Positions 31,000-42,414 of a DNA stretch of 64,000 nucleotides are shown here, one piece after another. Position 1 is the first letter of the stretch, and each line of letters begins with the position of its first letter. A program made the translations under genes and the position numbers. Below the pieces are notes generated by a model. It was not told the origin of the DNA and did no database searches. It worked only from the letters and a program-made list of their open reading frames with translations. This DNA comes from Lucinisca nassula. Lineage: Eukaryota; Mollusca; Bivalvia; Lucinida; Lucinidae. The stretch covers positions 116,275,527 through 116,339,526 of the forward strand of contig OY757017.1 in NCBI GenBank assembly GCA_963580285.1. The letters are read 5' to 3'.

Positions 31000-31522
31000 T
31001 GTACTAAAAGAGTTCTAAAATTATCAATTTCTTATCTTTTTAGATATTAATAAGTAGAAATGCTGGCATAATACTGGAGAACACTCTGATTGTGTATAAT
31101 ATTACCTAGAGGCAATACATGAGGGGAAATCTAACATGCTTTTGGATGGAACATAAATTTGTCAAAATCACCGAAAAGCAAATATTTTTGGTGATAGACA
31201 CTAAGAAAACAGACAGAAAATGGACTTGGTTTTATATTTGATTTGGGAGATATTGAATAATAGTTTCTAGCAAGAACTGTACGTTTGAATATATCTAAGG
31301 GGATTGGAGCTGCAAGGATATCCAGGAAACAATGGGCCTATTTGAACAGCCATGCACTCTTTGCGCTCCATAAAACAAGATAAAAATATGTTGTAAAATT
31401 TTGCAAAAAATATTGTTAATTAAAAGCACCATTTTGGACTATATTTTTTCAAAAGACTTCATTTGTTGCATAACAGTGACCAGTAAATTTGTCAAACTCT
31501 ATGGGTACCCCCATAAAGACAT
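31000..31522. other. No recognisable feature
   Basis: AT-rich. The 148-codon frame at 30604-31050 starts inside the MITE and has no recognisable motif. Confidence 0.45.
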
Positions 31523-31540
31523 CCATCCATCCAGATGTTT

Positions 31541-31820
31541 GTTTGTTTGATTGAGGTTTTTGTCCCCGTCAACACTGTAAAGGTCATTTTGGAGACGTTG
31601 CTTCCAATTTTGTTGGACTTTTACCAGACACTGAGATGAAATGACATCTCAAGCCCTGTCGCCCAATGAAACCAATAGGGTTTATTAGCATGGACGGTCC
31701 GCCTCGCACTGCGGTTCCTCAACAACGGTTTACCAGTACTAGTATGCGGGCCGGATTCAGCTCTGCGTGGAAGCATCATGCAGCCCATATATTTCTTCAA
31801 GACCCTACGGGCAGGGGCCT
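31541..31820 (-). repeat. Family A retroposon with 18-bp TSD
   Basis: Nearly complete minus-strand copy with a TTTG tail. Perfect target duplications CCATCCATCCAGATGTTT lie at 31523-31540 and 31821-31838, direct evidence of retroposition. Confidence 0.93.
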
Positions 31821-31838
31821 CCATCCATCCAGATGTTT

Positions 31839-32395
31839 ATCAACTGTTGATACCTACATTTCATATATTTTAAAAAAGAACTCTTTTCAATGGTTGTTAT
31901 TAAAACATTAGAGAGAGAGTGCCACTAATCTAGAGAGAAACTATACAGCCTACTTACTTATTGTTTCCACAGCAACTATTTTTCTGTCAAGGGGTAGAAT
32001 TACCCCACCCACTTCTAATAATGTACTAATTCAATTAGGAAAATGTAAACATATTTGGTTTCTCAGCTGTCCATCAAACTAAAAAGACATCTGAGTAACC
32101 AAAAGTATATACATTATAAGAGAAAATCTTAATCATTCAGAATAAGAAGAAATCTGTAAGCTAGTGCAGATTTTTGAAGCCATTTTTAAAACCACAGTAC
32201 TCTAAATGAAGAATACACCGGAGCGATGCATGGTATGATTTCTAAGAACAATTGCTATATTTGTTATTGGTAATAATTAAATAATACCACCTAGTAAACT
32301 TAACATGCATCGGATCTTTTATTTTTAAGTAATTTGATCTGGAAATGCAGTCACAAATTAACAGACACCACGACGTCAAACAGTTTCGGGAACTC
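31839..32395. other. No recognisable feature
   Basis: AT-rich sequence without a supported gene. Confidence 0.45.
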
Positions 32396-32691
32396 ATTTA
32401 TGGCCACCGAGTGTATGAAAGAATGCACTATGTTACAAGGGTGTACTATCGTAATGGGCTTTCTTGCACTGTTTCAGTTAAGGTACCGCTGCTTGATGAT
32501 TGTGCTTTCTTTATTGCTTTTCGGTGATACACACGTGTGACTAACTGCATTTTTTTCTCGTCTCCAAAATGGCTACTTTTCTGAAGACAATCCCTTAGTT
32601 TTTCTTGTTAATATTGCGAACATAGGTTGTTGGTACTCTTTAGAACCGCCTCGACGAGGCGGTTCTAATGAATACCCACAACCTATGTCTT
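32396..32691. mobile_element. Family C MITE, subfamily 2
   Basis: GTATGAAAGAATGCACTATG and GTACTATCGTAATGG at one side, CCAAAATGGCTACTTTTCTG, and a hairpin at about 32622-32688 (GGTTGTTGGTACTCTTTAG with its inverse). Interrupted at 32692 by the family A retroposon; remnant resumes at 33026. Confidence 0.75.
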
Positions 32692-32705
32692 GGAGCTACT
32701 CTTTA

Positions 32706-33011
32706 TTTGTTTGTTTGATTGCTTTGAGGTTTAACGTCCCCGTCAACACTGTAAAGGTCATTTTGGAGACGTTGCTTCCAATTTTGTGGGACTTATACCC
32801 GACATTGAGAAGAAATGACATCTCAAGCCTTGTCGCCAAATGAAACCAATAGGGTTTATTAGCTTGGACGGTCCACCTCGCACCGTTGGTCCTGGACAGG
32901 CTTAGATCCCCTAAGCGGTTTACCAGTACTAGTGTGCGGGCCGGTTTCAGCTCTGCGTGGAAGCAACATGCAGCCCAAACATTTCTGCAAGCCCCTATGG
33001 GCGGGGGCCGA
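32706..33011 (-). repeat. Family A retroposon with 14-bp TSD
   Basis: Complete minus-strand copy ending GGGCGGGGGCC. Perfect duplications GGAGCTACTCTTTA at 32692-32705 and 33012-33025. Inserted into family C MITE sequence. Confidence 0.93.
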
Positions 33012-33210
33012 GGAGCTACTCTTTAGCTACTCGAGGCAGTTCTAATGAATACCCACAACCTATGTCTTGGAGCAAAAATGAGAAAAATAAAATATAACAC
33101 TGCAAACCCCAGTATTCTCTACATAAAGTTGGGTTCAGAGGGGTATTCATCACATGGACTTATTATCGTGACGGAAGACGTAAGGTAATTGTAGTGAAAT
33201 CAGACCATTG

Positions 33211-33420
33211 CTTTGTGGTGCGGTGGTAAAGCATCGGGTTTGAGACCGAGAGGTAGCTGGTCCGTTTCCCGCAAGCGCCAAGTGTTGTTTCCTTGATAAT
33301 TTATCACCTTGCATAGTACTGGCTCCTTCCCGGAAAATAAGACCCACGTGGAAGATAAGTAATAGTACTAAATGGATTAGCCTCTATAAATAAGGCATAT
33401 TATCATTATTATTATTATTA
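33211..33420 (+). repeat. Family D tRNA-derived SINE
   Basis: Same plan as 7969-8178: TGGTGCGGTGGTAAAGCATCG head, body with CACGTGGAAGATAAG, and a (TTA)n tail. The B box is decayed (GGTCCGTTTCC). Confidence 0.88.
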
Positions 33421-33799
33421 ACTGCTGTGCTCCGTGGACTGGTTAAAGTAATAAATGCACTGGGAACCTAATCAATTTTTGTGCAGAGGGTTTGAAAAAC
33501 ATATTTTGTTCCAAACATTAAATTACGGGCACCTATTATAATGGTCTGAATATTCGTGTGTGCTCAAAACAGTATAATAAGTCTTCTCAATGATTTTGAT
33601 TGCGCATTATTGTGATGCTTCTGCTTATGCATCAGACACATTTTAAATCTTGACAGACTAATACGATGTTAATAAATCTTGCAATGAACAATAGAGACCT
33701 CACTGAATAAAGATAAAATAGGCTGTATCTTTGTGATGGTCACATGTCCCTCTCCTTTGGATTCATTGATCCCACTGCGGAATTTGAAAATATCACGTG

Positions 33800-34065
33800 A
33801 TCAAGTCCGTGAAATGAACACCATTCTAAACCCCACTTTATATAGAGAAAACTGGGATTTACAGGGGTATACATTATTTTGCATAATTCTGTTCCAAGAC
33901 ATAGGTTATGGGTACTCATTAAAACCGCCTAAATGAGGCGGTCTTAACGAGTAAAAATAAGAAAAATATCCCGAAATTTCATCAGGAAAGTAGCCCTTTT
34001 GGAGATATGAAAAAAATGCACCAGGTCGCACGGATGTGTTATCGTAATGAAAAATATCAGCGGAT
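33800..34065. mobile_element. Family C MITE, subfamily 2
   Basis: GTCCGTGAAATGAACACC start, CCCACTTTATATAGAG, hairpin at about 33900-33950 and terminus CGCACGGATGTGTTATCGTAATG. Half of the hairpin is shortened. Confidence 0.75.
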
Positions 34066-34359
34066 TTGAAAAATATCTGAGAGTCACTGTTGAGGCTTAA
34101 ATGGCCCGGGTAAAAATATACACCCTACAATTTTCTGTTTTGCGTTGTCTTCTTTCCTTCCAAAGGATTATATTTTTTCATAGAAAGCTTTTGTTATTCA
34201 TCTTATCTTTGCTTCAAAAGATAGACTTCAGTGAGGCTATCAAACGAACATCAACAAAACCATGTCATATTTCAAACAGACATAACACATATAAATGTGC
34301 AATCCAACAAGCGATCACCTCAAATACATTTTGTTCCATGAAAATGTCACCCTAATGCA

Positions 34360-34641
34360 CATCACGAAAACACGCCTATCCAATTTTGACCCCCTTGAAC
34401 CCCACTTTTATATAGTAAAACTGGGGTTTACGGGGGTAAACCTTATTTTTCTTATTTCTGCTCTAAAATATAGATTGTGGGTACTCGTTAGAACCGCCTC
34501 GATGAGGCGATTCTAACGAGTACCCACAATCTATATTTTGAGCAGAAATAAGGAAAATATCACAATTTTTCATCTCAAAATTTTCATTTTTTTTCGGCGG
34601 TTAAGTTCACAATGTATTTGTATAGGCGTGTTTTCGTAATG
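34360..34641. mobile_element. Family C MITE, complete reference copy
   Basis: 282 bp with inverted ends CATCACGAAAACACGCCTAT (34360-34379) and ATAGGCGTGTTTTCGTAATG (34622-34641) and a central palindrome at about 34469-34537 (ATAGATTGTGGGTACTCG and inverse). Best copy for defining the family. No clear target duplication, no coding capacity. Confidence 0.92.
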
Positions 34642-34799
34642 ACCAGCTCATTTCACGAGCATACATTCGTTTTGCATTTCAAGTAGCAGTTGGCGAGTTT
34701 TCTCGCGATGTTCTCTTGATCAAAGCACCGGCAGCACTGGTTGGTCGATTGTCTCCGAGTATAGGCTGAGACAAGTTTTGTTTAAGTTTTCGGTTCCTG

Positions 34800-34880
34800 T
34801 GCTTAACACAAACACTGTAGACCCTGATCAGGCACGCGTCCTGTGGCGTCTGGTCTGAGTCTGTACTGTTTGCTTAACCT
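34800..34880. mobile_element. Family F hairpin
   Basis: AAACACTGTAGACCCTGATC (from 34809) against GGTCTGAGTCTGTACTGTTTG, with GGCACGCGTCCTGTGGCGTC in the centre; arms somewhat decayed. Confidence 0.7.
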
Positions 34881-35337
34881 AAAACATGTGCCAAGTCTTG
34901 TTTTTAACACTGGCGTCACAAAAAGAAAAGCGCGACGATAACTATCGCTACCTGGATTTCGTACAAAACTGGGACACAAGCAACGTAAAAGCTAATGCGC
35001 TTAGTAACTTTGCAATCGATCCAAAATTGGTGATGTGTGTTCTTTTCAAAAACATTCCTTGAATAATAGCTGCTGACTGTCCAACAAATGATAGCTGGGA
35101 TATAACAGTTCACGTTTGCTCTAAAAGCAATTATTTCATATACAATGGAGAGATTATTCACAGAGTGAAATTTCTTTAATGTAAAATTCCCAAGACGCCT
35201 AATATAAATCGCAGTCATTGTATCAGAAGCTTTTGGAGCCTTAGTTTCACTGCCAGATGATAGAACTGCAGGAAACAATCCTATATATCTTATTCACACA
35301 AGGAACACAACCCAAGGTTTCATTATAACGAGCATAG

Positions 35338-35396
35338 CGGCGGCTGCCGAAGGCAGCCGTCGACGTCCGCCGAAGGCGGGCGTCGAGCGAGCTCGT
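35338..35396. repeat. Two adjacent GC-rich hairpins
   Basis: GGCTGCC-GAA-GGCAGCC, then CGACGTCCGCC-GAA-GGCGGGCGTCG, both with GAA loops, in a ~60-nt GC-rich island inside AT-rich DNA. Strong RNA/DNA folds; function unknown. Confidence 0.75.
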
Positions 35397-35399
35397 ATC

Positions 35400-36056
35400 T
35401 AGGTAACGCGTATCATCACAAGACACAATCTATGCAAGAAAGTTTGCTTGCGCCCAAGAACTGGCTAAAACCGGTTTTCAGGTTTCCATGTATTCCATTC
35501 AAACCATGTAATAAGTCGGGAACCAGAGCCTCAAAAATCTTATGTAACCCGTATCTCTCCCCGGTTGAATAGTGTATCGCAAGGCTGATTGGTGATTCGG
35601 TTAGTTGCAATAGCTAAAAAATCAACATTGGCGTATCAGTCAATTAATACATTTTTCTTATTTATGTGTTGGCATAAATTTGTACATTTTGTATTTATTT
35701 TTGTTGTTATTATTTATGAATAAATTATAGTGACGTCACGAGGTCGAGTCATGACTTTGGTAATGTTCTAAGCCGCCATATTTATTTCTGTCGTTTTGTA
35801 CTGGAAGCACTCGAAAAACAATGAATCTGATGATTAAATCGGGCAATCTACACGTAAGTGATCTTCAGGCTCAGAGGTGTGATTTTTTTTCTATATATTG
35901 ACCCAGCGAACGCGGCCCATGCAACAACTTGGGAAGTTCAAGCTCATTGTAGGTACATCTCGACCCCTTGTCCTTGACAAACAACAACAATAATTCTTGG
36001 TCTTTTCGCCCCGCCCATCAGGGAGCGTGGTGCTCCCATCAAGCGGAACTCGGAAT
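35400..36056. other. No gene; CRE-like motif
   Basis: A TGACGTCAC motif near 35731 precedes AAGCCGCCAT (an inverse ATGGCGG, YY1-like) near 35770. This is promoter-like, but I can support no exon beside it. Confidence 0.35.
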
Positions 36057-36058
36057 CA

Positions 36059-36460
36059 GGAGCGTGATAGCTCAGTGGTTAGTGCACTTGCCTCTGATGC
36101 TAGAGGTCCCGGGTTCGATCCCCGGCACCGGCGATAAAATTTCGGTAACTGAACACGCTCCATTGGCATCATTTGCAGTGTATTCAACCTGGAGTGTATG
36201 TAATATACACCTGCGGTAATGGTCAAAGGTGACCAACGCAGTATCAGAAGATAGATAGCAGGGATAAATGTCATAAAGTGCACCGTCCTTCGGATGGGGA
36301 CGTTAACTGGAGGCCCCCTGTGCAGGGAGAACCATCCCCTGTGCAGGTTAAAGATCCCTATCGTAATTACATGATTACTGTGTAGGCTTTCATCCTGCAA
36401 AACCTGGAGTGTATGTATAACGGTCAAATGTGACCGACGCAGTATCAGTAGATAGACAGA
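36059..36460 (+). repeat. tRNA-derived SINE with conserved central domain
   Basis: tRNA-like head 36060-36131 with A box TAGCTCAGTGG (36068-36078) and B box GGTTCGATCC (36112-36121), then a body with GTCCTTCGGATGGGGACGTTAA. The last motif resembles the widely shared central domain of eumetazoan SINEs (the 'Nin' domain, from memory). A ~45-bp stretch (ACCTGGAGTGTATGTA, ACGCAGTATCAG) is repeated at 36190-36250 and 36405-36450. Confidence 0.85.
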
Positions 36461-36665
36461 ATTGTTACTGGTGACACGTCAAATAACATTCATACACCAG
36501 AACTGAAACCGAGGAGACTTGAATTCTGCCATAGGGAACTGGAGACCACTCCCAGGAAAAATGATTGGTAGGGCTTGAGATGTCATTTCATCTTAAGTTA
36601 ATGTCTATCTATCTATTTATACTGCAGCAACCCCATTAAGAGGACTATCGTGCAGGTAAATTTTG

Positions 36666-36952
36666 TTTGTTTGTTTGATTTGAGGTTTAACGTACCCGTC
36701 AACACTAAAGATCATTTTGGAGACGTTGCTTCCAATTTTGTGGGACTTTTACCCGACATTGGGATGAAATGACATCTCAAGCCCTGTCGCCCAATGAAAC
36801 CAATAGGGTTTATTAGCATGGACGGTCCGCCTCACGCCTCAGTTCCTGGACAGGCTTAGATCCTCTAAGAGGTTTACAAGTACTAGTGTGTGGGCTGGAT
36901 TCAGCTCTGCAGGGAAGCATCATGCAGCCCATATATTTCTTCAAGCCCCTTT
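36666..36952 (-). repeat. Family A retroposon
   Basis: Minus-strand copy with (TTTG)n tail; lacks the last ~15 bp of the head (stops at CAAGCCCC). No clear duplication. Confidence 0.88.
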
Positions 36953-36999
36953 TGTTTGCAATGGAGTTTAACCGCCAAGTCAACACATTTTGTACTGAA

Positions 37000-37122
37000 T
37001 GGAATCTTCCTCCTTATATATAGCACGAGTCTATTTCAAAGTTTAGGGGTATCAGGTGTTTTCTTCAAAATCTATTTGGAACTGCCTGAATGTTTTGCAA
37101 ACAATGTAGGCCCGGACAATTT
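37000..37122. mobile_element. Family F MITE, left part
   Basis: Matches 57415-57500 (TTTAGGGGTATCAGGT.TTTCTTCAAAAT, GCAAACAATGTAGGCCC). The following family A insertion splits it; the right part is 37398-37500. Confidence 0.7.
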
Positions 37123-37397
37123 TTTTGTTTGTTTGATTTGAGGTTTAAAGTCCCCATCAACACTGTAAAGGTCATTTTGGAGACACTGCTTCCAATTTTG
37201 TGGGACTTTTACCCGACATTGAGATGGTTATGATATCTGCAGCCCAATGAAACCAATAGAGTTTATAAGCATGGACTCTCACCACTTTGCCTGGGCAGGC
37301 TTAGATCCTCTAAGTGGTTTACCAGCACTTGTGTTCGGGTTGGTTTTAGCCCTGCGTGGAAGCATCATACAGCCCATCTACGTCAAGCCCCGATGGA
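37123..37397 (-). repeat. Family A retroposon inside family F MITE
   Basis: Minus-strand copy of the older subtype (CACTTTGCCTGGGCAGG). It separates the two arms of a family F hairpin, so it is younger than that MITE. Confidence 0.85.
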
Positions 37398-37500
37398 TGG
37401 GGTCCTGATGAGACACTGTGTTCTGCGGCATCTGACCTAGGCCTGACAGGCTGTATTATTTGGCAACTACCTGTTTTGGGGTTTCCGATACAATATGGGT
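37398..37500. mobile_element. Family F MITE, right part
   Basis: CCTGATGAGACACTGTGTTC, GGCATCTGACCTAGGCCTG and the outer GGGGTTTCCGATACAATATGGG match 57496-57590. The CTGATGAG here is a decayed CTGATCAG, not a ribozyme box. Confidence 0.7.
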
Positions 37501-38163
37501 TAAAAGACCAATTTCTGTTTTTAGCTTTTAAATATACTAACCTTCTCTTTTCACACTGTACTTGTAAACCCAGTTCATCAACTCCTACACCCTTCAACAC
37601 TTGGTTTGCCGGAACCCCTCTTATGTCCCTCTCGGAGGGGTTAAGACGTATTGGAAGAAAGAAAGAAAGCACTGACTGGCTAAAAATGACCTAAATGCAA
37701 TACAACTGCTGCAATTTTTTTAACCATTGCATGCAACCCTGTGTTGGGGGGGGGGGGTTAAATTAAGAAATGCAATTTATTTTTCTGCAGTTCATGGAAG
37801 TATGAACGCAGTGGGTCCTGCAAAGTAAATGAACCCCAAAGGAGTTCATGGGGTTCATGTAAACTTTGCTAGCGACCCACTGTTGTTCATACTGTCATGA
37901 AAAGCAAAAAAAATAAAGCTTATTTTTTATATTTATATTATTTTCCCCTCATCACTGAGCGAAAAAATGCTTGTAGGGCAAACGTTTAAAGCTAAAAAAC
38001 ATTTACACGCTGTTTTTCTAGCAGAGTTGACATCATCAACGCCTGTAGAGAACAATGGTTTAAAATGACGTCACTAAAAATCATGTGATTCAATGTGTTC
38101 ATGGAAGTATGAACTTAATTTTTTTCCTATAGGTCTACATTAGACTTTACACTGGAAATGTTT
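37501..38163. other. No gene; simple repeats
   Basis: GAAA repeats near 37658, a G run near 37747-37758 and the paired word GAAGTATGAACGCAGTGGGTC / GACCCACTGTTGTTCATAC (about 37797 and 37873), a small inverted repeat. Confidence 0.5.
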
Positions 38164-38298
38164 GGGCGACAGGGCTTGAGAAGTCATTTCATCTCAATGT
38201 CGGGTAAAAGTCCCACAAAATTGGAAGCAACGTCTCCAAAATGACCTTTACAGTGTTGACGGGGACATTAAACCTCAAATCAAACAAACAAACAAACA
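38164..38298 (+). repeat. Family A retroposon, 3' half
   Basis: Plus-strand, 5'-truncated at GGGCGACAGGG, with a (CAAA)4 tail. Confidence 0.88.
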
Positions 38299-38828
38299 GT
38301 GGAAATGTGAATATTCTTAAATGAACATCCCAGATCATGGAGTACACCTTCCGTTATTTTTTTAACCCGCACAACCTCGCGTTGATGGGGCGATGATGAA
38401 AAAGATAAACATTTGTGACTACCGGCGTGGATACGCACCGAACGTGTGGAAGAAGGGTAATCACACAATTCCGCAGCATTATAAGATATAAGATTGAATT
38501 ACGCATATGTTTTAAATAAGATGCACTCAGGGGACACACAGTGTGTACCTTGTGCTGTTGCAATGGCTTACAGTTGGATATAGCATGGGTCTTGCTTGGA
38601 AACGCGACCAGCCTAAACAACTAGACAGCAGGGTTGTGCAGGTAACCGTTAAAATTACAATTGCAGCTGTATTATGTACACACCAATCCAAGGGGTATCC
38701 CAATGTTTCCTTGGAGTTCCAACAGGTGTAAAATCATTTGTCCCCGTGTTCTCACAGGTATATTGCCATGAATCTGCAGTGTACTTACAACTTTGCATTG
38801 AAACTCTGTTGGTTTCATAATTTGGCTA

Positions 38829-38949
38829 ATTGGGCGAGAGGAGCTGTCGTTTCATCTCAATGTCAGGTAAAAGTCCCACAAAATCCAAAATGACCTACAG
38901 GTATTCAGTGTTGAAGGGGATGTAGAAGCTCAAATCAATGAAACAAAAC
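38829..38949 (+). repeat. Family A retroposon, 3' half, diverged
   Basis: Plus-strand remnant (TTTCATCTCAATGTCAGGTAAA, AGTGTTGAAGGGGATGT) with CAAA-like tail. Confidence 0.75.
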
Positions 38950-39762
38950 TTTTTCACTCTTTAGCTATACATTTACCAAATATTAACATATTGGTTCGTG
39001 GACTGTTGGGGACTATACAAGTTATGGTTTGTTGGGCACATGCACTGTTGCTAAAATTACCATATGACAAGCTCTGAGTTATCCAATGTGGGATTGGGTA
39101 GCAGTGCTTATTTGCATAGTCATATAACAGGTCTGTCACTCATCACTCATGCACTCATATTATGCTTGAGCCAGAATGCACCTCTGCTAACAGCACTACC
39201 TCTGTTATGCAGATTAAAACTTTCAACAATACTTTAGGTGGTTGTCAACATATCCTGCTTAATGAATTGTATCATTTGACATGTCACCAGCAACAATTCT
39301 GATTCTGATAGAACTGACCCAACCCCAGAATGCCACCAGAACCTGACAGGATACCCTGGGGATTGTATATCACTCCAGTTATGTGGTATCTGCAGCTGTT
39401 CATTACATACACTCCAGATTTGCAGCAATGTGGATGATGCCTATAGAGTGATCATGTAATATATTACTGTAGATATCTTTGATATGGGTCGTGCACAGGG
39501 GGTTTCCAGTAAAAGTGGCATTCATTCCTGAACTGATGCCTGTGAAACATGTTCGGATATTGAAATTAATAGCCCTGCCAAGGATCAAACTCATCACCTA
39601 TACACCATCAGTACCTACCATAGGAGTGTCTGTTTATGCACCTTCTGGCTTTTAAATGCCCTCTTAAAATGCTTATTGTAACATACTGTAGCTGTAGGGA
39701 CTGAGTGGTATCTGTATATATGCCCATATAAGCCATTAGCCAGACAACCTTATTACAGAAGG
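38950..39762. other. No recognisable feature
   Basis: Low-copy-looking sequence with only short frames. Confidence 0.45.
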
Positions 39763-39776
39763 ACCTGGGGGTTCAA

Positions 39777-40091
39777 ACCGGCCCTGATAGCTCATTTGGT
39801 AAAGTGACCGCGCCGGGGAACGGGAGGTCAAAGGTTCGATTGCGGGCCCCGACGTACCAAAGTCGTTAAAAATGGCACTAGCTGCTCCTCGCTTGGTACT
39901 CAGATTTACGGGGTAGAGCTAGGACTGGTCAACCCAGTGTCAGGATAATGTGAGTGGGTGTGGTATCATGTAATGTGTCTGGGATATGAAACTTCAGTGA
40001 GGCAGCAGTATAAAAGAGAGCATTGAGCTCCCTGTCGCAACCAGACACCATCGTGATATGACTGAAAAATTGTTGAAAGCGACACACACAC
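39777..40091 (+). repeat. Family E tRNA-derived SINE with 14-bp TSD
   Basis: Head with GATAGCTCATTTGGTAAAGTG (A box) and GGTTCGATTGC (decayed B box), body with TACGGGGTAGAGCTAGGACTGG and a (CA)n tail. Perfect target duplications ACCTGGGGGTTCAA at 39763-39776 and 40092-40105. The same family lies reversed at 55256-55661. Confidence 0.95.
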
Positions 40092-40105
40092 ACCTGGGGG
40101 TTCAA

Positions 40106-40435
40106 GTTAGAAGCGAAGTCATTGTGTTTGTTACTCATATGATTTATATACATGTACAACTATGTAGAACTCATTGAAAACACTATCATGAGATGGGAGT
40201 TTGTGATCCCCAATTCCCCCACCCCCCCCCCCCACACACACACACACAACATTATTTCATTTATTTATATTAATAAAATTTGAAGCCAGTGCTCTTACTA
40301 CATGTACATTTTGTAAGTATCACAGTGTGCCATACAGTCATCGCCACTAATACATGAACATGTACATATTAAAGATAACTCGAAGGAAGAAAGCCTGTGT
40401 AATTTACTGCCTATCACTGCATTTACTATCCTATC
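40106..40435. other. No gene; C run and CA microsatellite
   Basis: A run of C and (CA)n at 40217-40248. Otherwise nothing recognised. Confidence 0.5.
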
Positions 40436-41464
40436 ACCTGCGAAGGAGTTACGGCTGTTTATTTTCTAAAAATTGTGCTATAAACCTTGTGATGCAAACT
40501 ACTTCAACATTTCTTCACTGATTCAGCTGAAACTTTGCACATGCTTTCCTTGTGAGGTGAAGGGGCGCCTAACACAATTTTCACGTTGATCCTATCGGCC
40601 CTTGATTTTCTGAAAAACGCGTTTGAAAACCTTGTGACGCAAACTACTTTTCTTCACCGTTTGAGCTGAAACTTTGCACATGCATTCCTTGTGAGGTAAA
40701 GGGATGCTTAACACAATTTTCATGTTGATCCTATCATCTCGGAGGAGTTACGGCCCTTAATTTTCTGAAAAACGCGTTCTTAAGCCTTGTGGTGCAAACT
40801 ACTTCCACATTCCTTTGACTTTTTTGTTAGATTTTTGCATATGCATTTGCAATGATATGTAGATGTGCCTAACACAAAATTCATTCTGCTCGGATGAAGC
40901 GTTTTGGAGTTATGACCCTTGATTTTCTAAAAAATGCGCTAATAATATTGTGACACAAACTACCTCCACATTTCTTCACAGATTGAGCTGAAACTTTGCA
41001 CATGCTTACCTTGTGAGGTGAAGTGGTGCCAAACGCAATTTTCAAGTTGATCCTTTCACATGCAACGAAGTTATGGCCCTTGTTTTTCTGAAAAACGCGT
41101 TTGAAAACCTTGTGATGCAAACAACTTCCACATTTCTTCACCGATTGAGCTGAAACATTGCACATGCATTCCTTGTGAGGTAAAGGGGTACCTAACACAA
41201 TTTTCACGTCGATTCTATCATCTGCTAAGGAGTTACTGCCCTTTATTTTCTGAAAAACGCATTATTAAACCTTGTGTCTCGAACTACTGCCACATTTCTT
41301 TGTCAATTTGTTAAATTTTTGCATATGCATTTGCGATGATATGTAGATGTGCCTAACAGAAAATTCATTCTGCTGGGATGAAGCATTTTAGAGTTATGTC
41401 CCTTGTTTTCCCCTCAAATTGGCTCCCATGGGTGCATTGCTCACTTATAGTGATGGCTCTTGTT
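40436..41464 (+). repeat. ~160-bp tandem array, six units
   Basis: The word TTGTGATGCAAACTAC marks unit positions near 40486, 40632, 40787, 40949, 41108 and 41273. Units share GAGCTGAAACTTTGCACATG, CCTTGTGAGGT and TTTTCTGAAAAACGCG. The array ends with the palindrome TCACTTATAGTGA (41441-41453) followed by CTCTTG, like the other arrays. Confidence 0.88.
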
Positions 41465-41724
41465 GGTTATAAAATTCTCATTCTATCATAACAGCCTATA
41501 TATAGATATGAGTTTTGTGATCAACGAACATCACGAAAACATGCCTGTATAATTCTGTACACGCATGATAACATCCAGTAAGCTTTCATAGCAATCAAAT
41601 GATCATCAGTGCTGTCATTGTGATCGATAATCAATTAGTAATCACTGAACATATTGAAGATTTGGTCATATTTTTACCTCTTGCCATAACATCTTTCTTA
41701 TCATGTGTTATACATTAGGCTACG

Positions 41725-41843
41725 GCTACTGACAACCGGTTGTCACCAGCCTGTGAGGTTACAGACAACTGGTTGTCACCAGCCTGTGAGGCTGCTGACA
41801 ACCGGCTGTCACTAGCCTGTGAGGCTGCTGACAACCAGCTGTA
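41725..41843 (+). repeat. Left minisatellite terminal repeat
   Basis: About three and a half ~38-bp units, each with GACAACCGGTTGTC (itself a palindrome) or a variant and AGCCTGTGAGGCTGC. Confidence 0.9.
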
Positions 41844-42149
41844 TAAACCTGAATTTAATAGTTTTTGAAAGTTGATTTTTTAAATCAAGTTTCTTTGTCA
41901 TTACATTTCTACTTCCGGTATTGGACCACATTGCCCCACTTCCGCTGCTCGTTCGCTGCATAAAATAGTCCAAATGAACTCTTGAAAGTTAATTTTTGAA
42001 GGCCGGCTCCGCATGGAACGTCTTTCAAAATATTTCAGTTTTCGAGACTTTTATAATATACGGATTGAATATAAATTGGCACAGAAAGACGAATTCTGAA
42101 AAGAAAACAGTACTCTGGAACTATTTTCCTACGCGCTTTTCGGTGCTAT

Positions 42150-42350
42150 TTATGAGGGAGTTCGACCATCTACCAGACCATGGTAGCGGAAGTCAAATTG
42201 TGCACGTTCTTCCCATGATTTCCATGTTGTTTCACCGGTGTGATCCAACGACGTCTGGTAGATGTTTTGTTGACTGGTACACAGACCCCCAATTTCTTGA
42301 ATAGAAGCAGTCAATTCCCGGACATTAGTGTTCGCACCTTTCGCCGACAT
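42150..42350 (-). CDS. Candidate first exon, unknown protein
   Basis: From the ATG at 42350-42348 a 66-codon frame reads to a stop at 42150. It contains NVRELTASIQEIGGLC and ETTWKSWEERAQFDF, with balanced, protein-like composition unlike the repeat-derived frames around it. Upstream on the same strand lie a palindromic CRE (42415-42424), an ATGGCGG-type word and three GGTTAACC palindromes. A weak donor (CTG|GTAGAT, near 42165) could end the exon. I do not recognise the protein and find no second exon. It could be a captured gene fragment inside the foldback element. Confidence 0.35.
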   Translation of the reverse strand: MSAKGANTNVRELTASIQEIGGLCTSQQNIYQTSLDHTGETTWKSWEERAQFDFRYHGLVDGRTPS

Positions 42351-42414
42351 CTTTGTTACGTATGGTGTGACGTATCTACCAGAGTAACCCACGCTTTAGT
42401 CTGGTTCGACCAGA

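Noticed and set aside
30604..31050. 148-codon plus-strand frame
   Set aside because: Starts in a family C MITE and shows no motif, signal peptide or similarity I can recall.
36060..36131. Functional tRNA gene
   Set aside because: Good A and B boxes, but a ~330-bp SINE body is attached directly, so it is a SINE head.
37401..37410. CTGATGAG as a further hammerhead box
   Set aside because: No stem II or GAAA follows in the right place; it is a mutated CTGATCAG of the family F hairpin.
40881..41207. 108-codon minus-strand frame
   Set aside because: Its internal repetition follows the ~160-bp tandem array units, not a protein domain.
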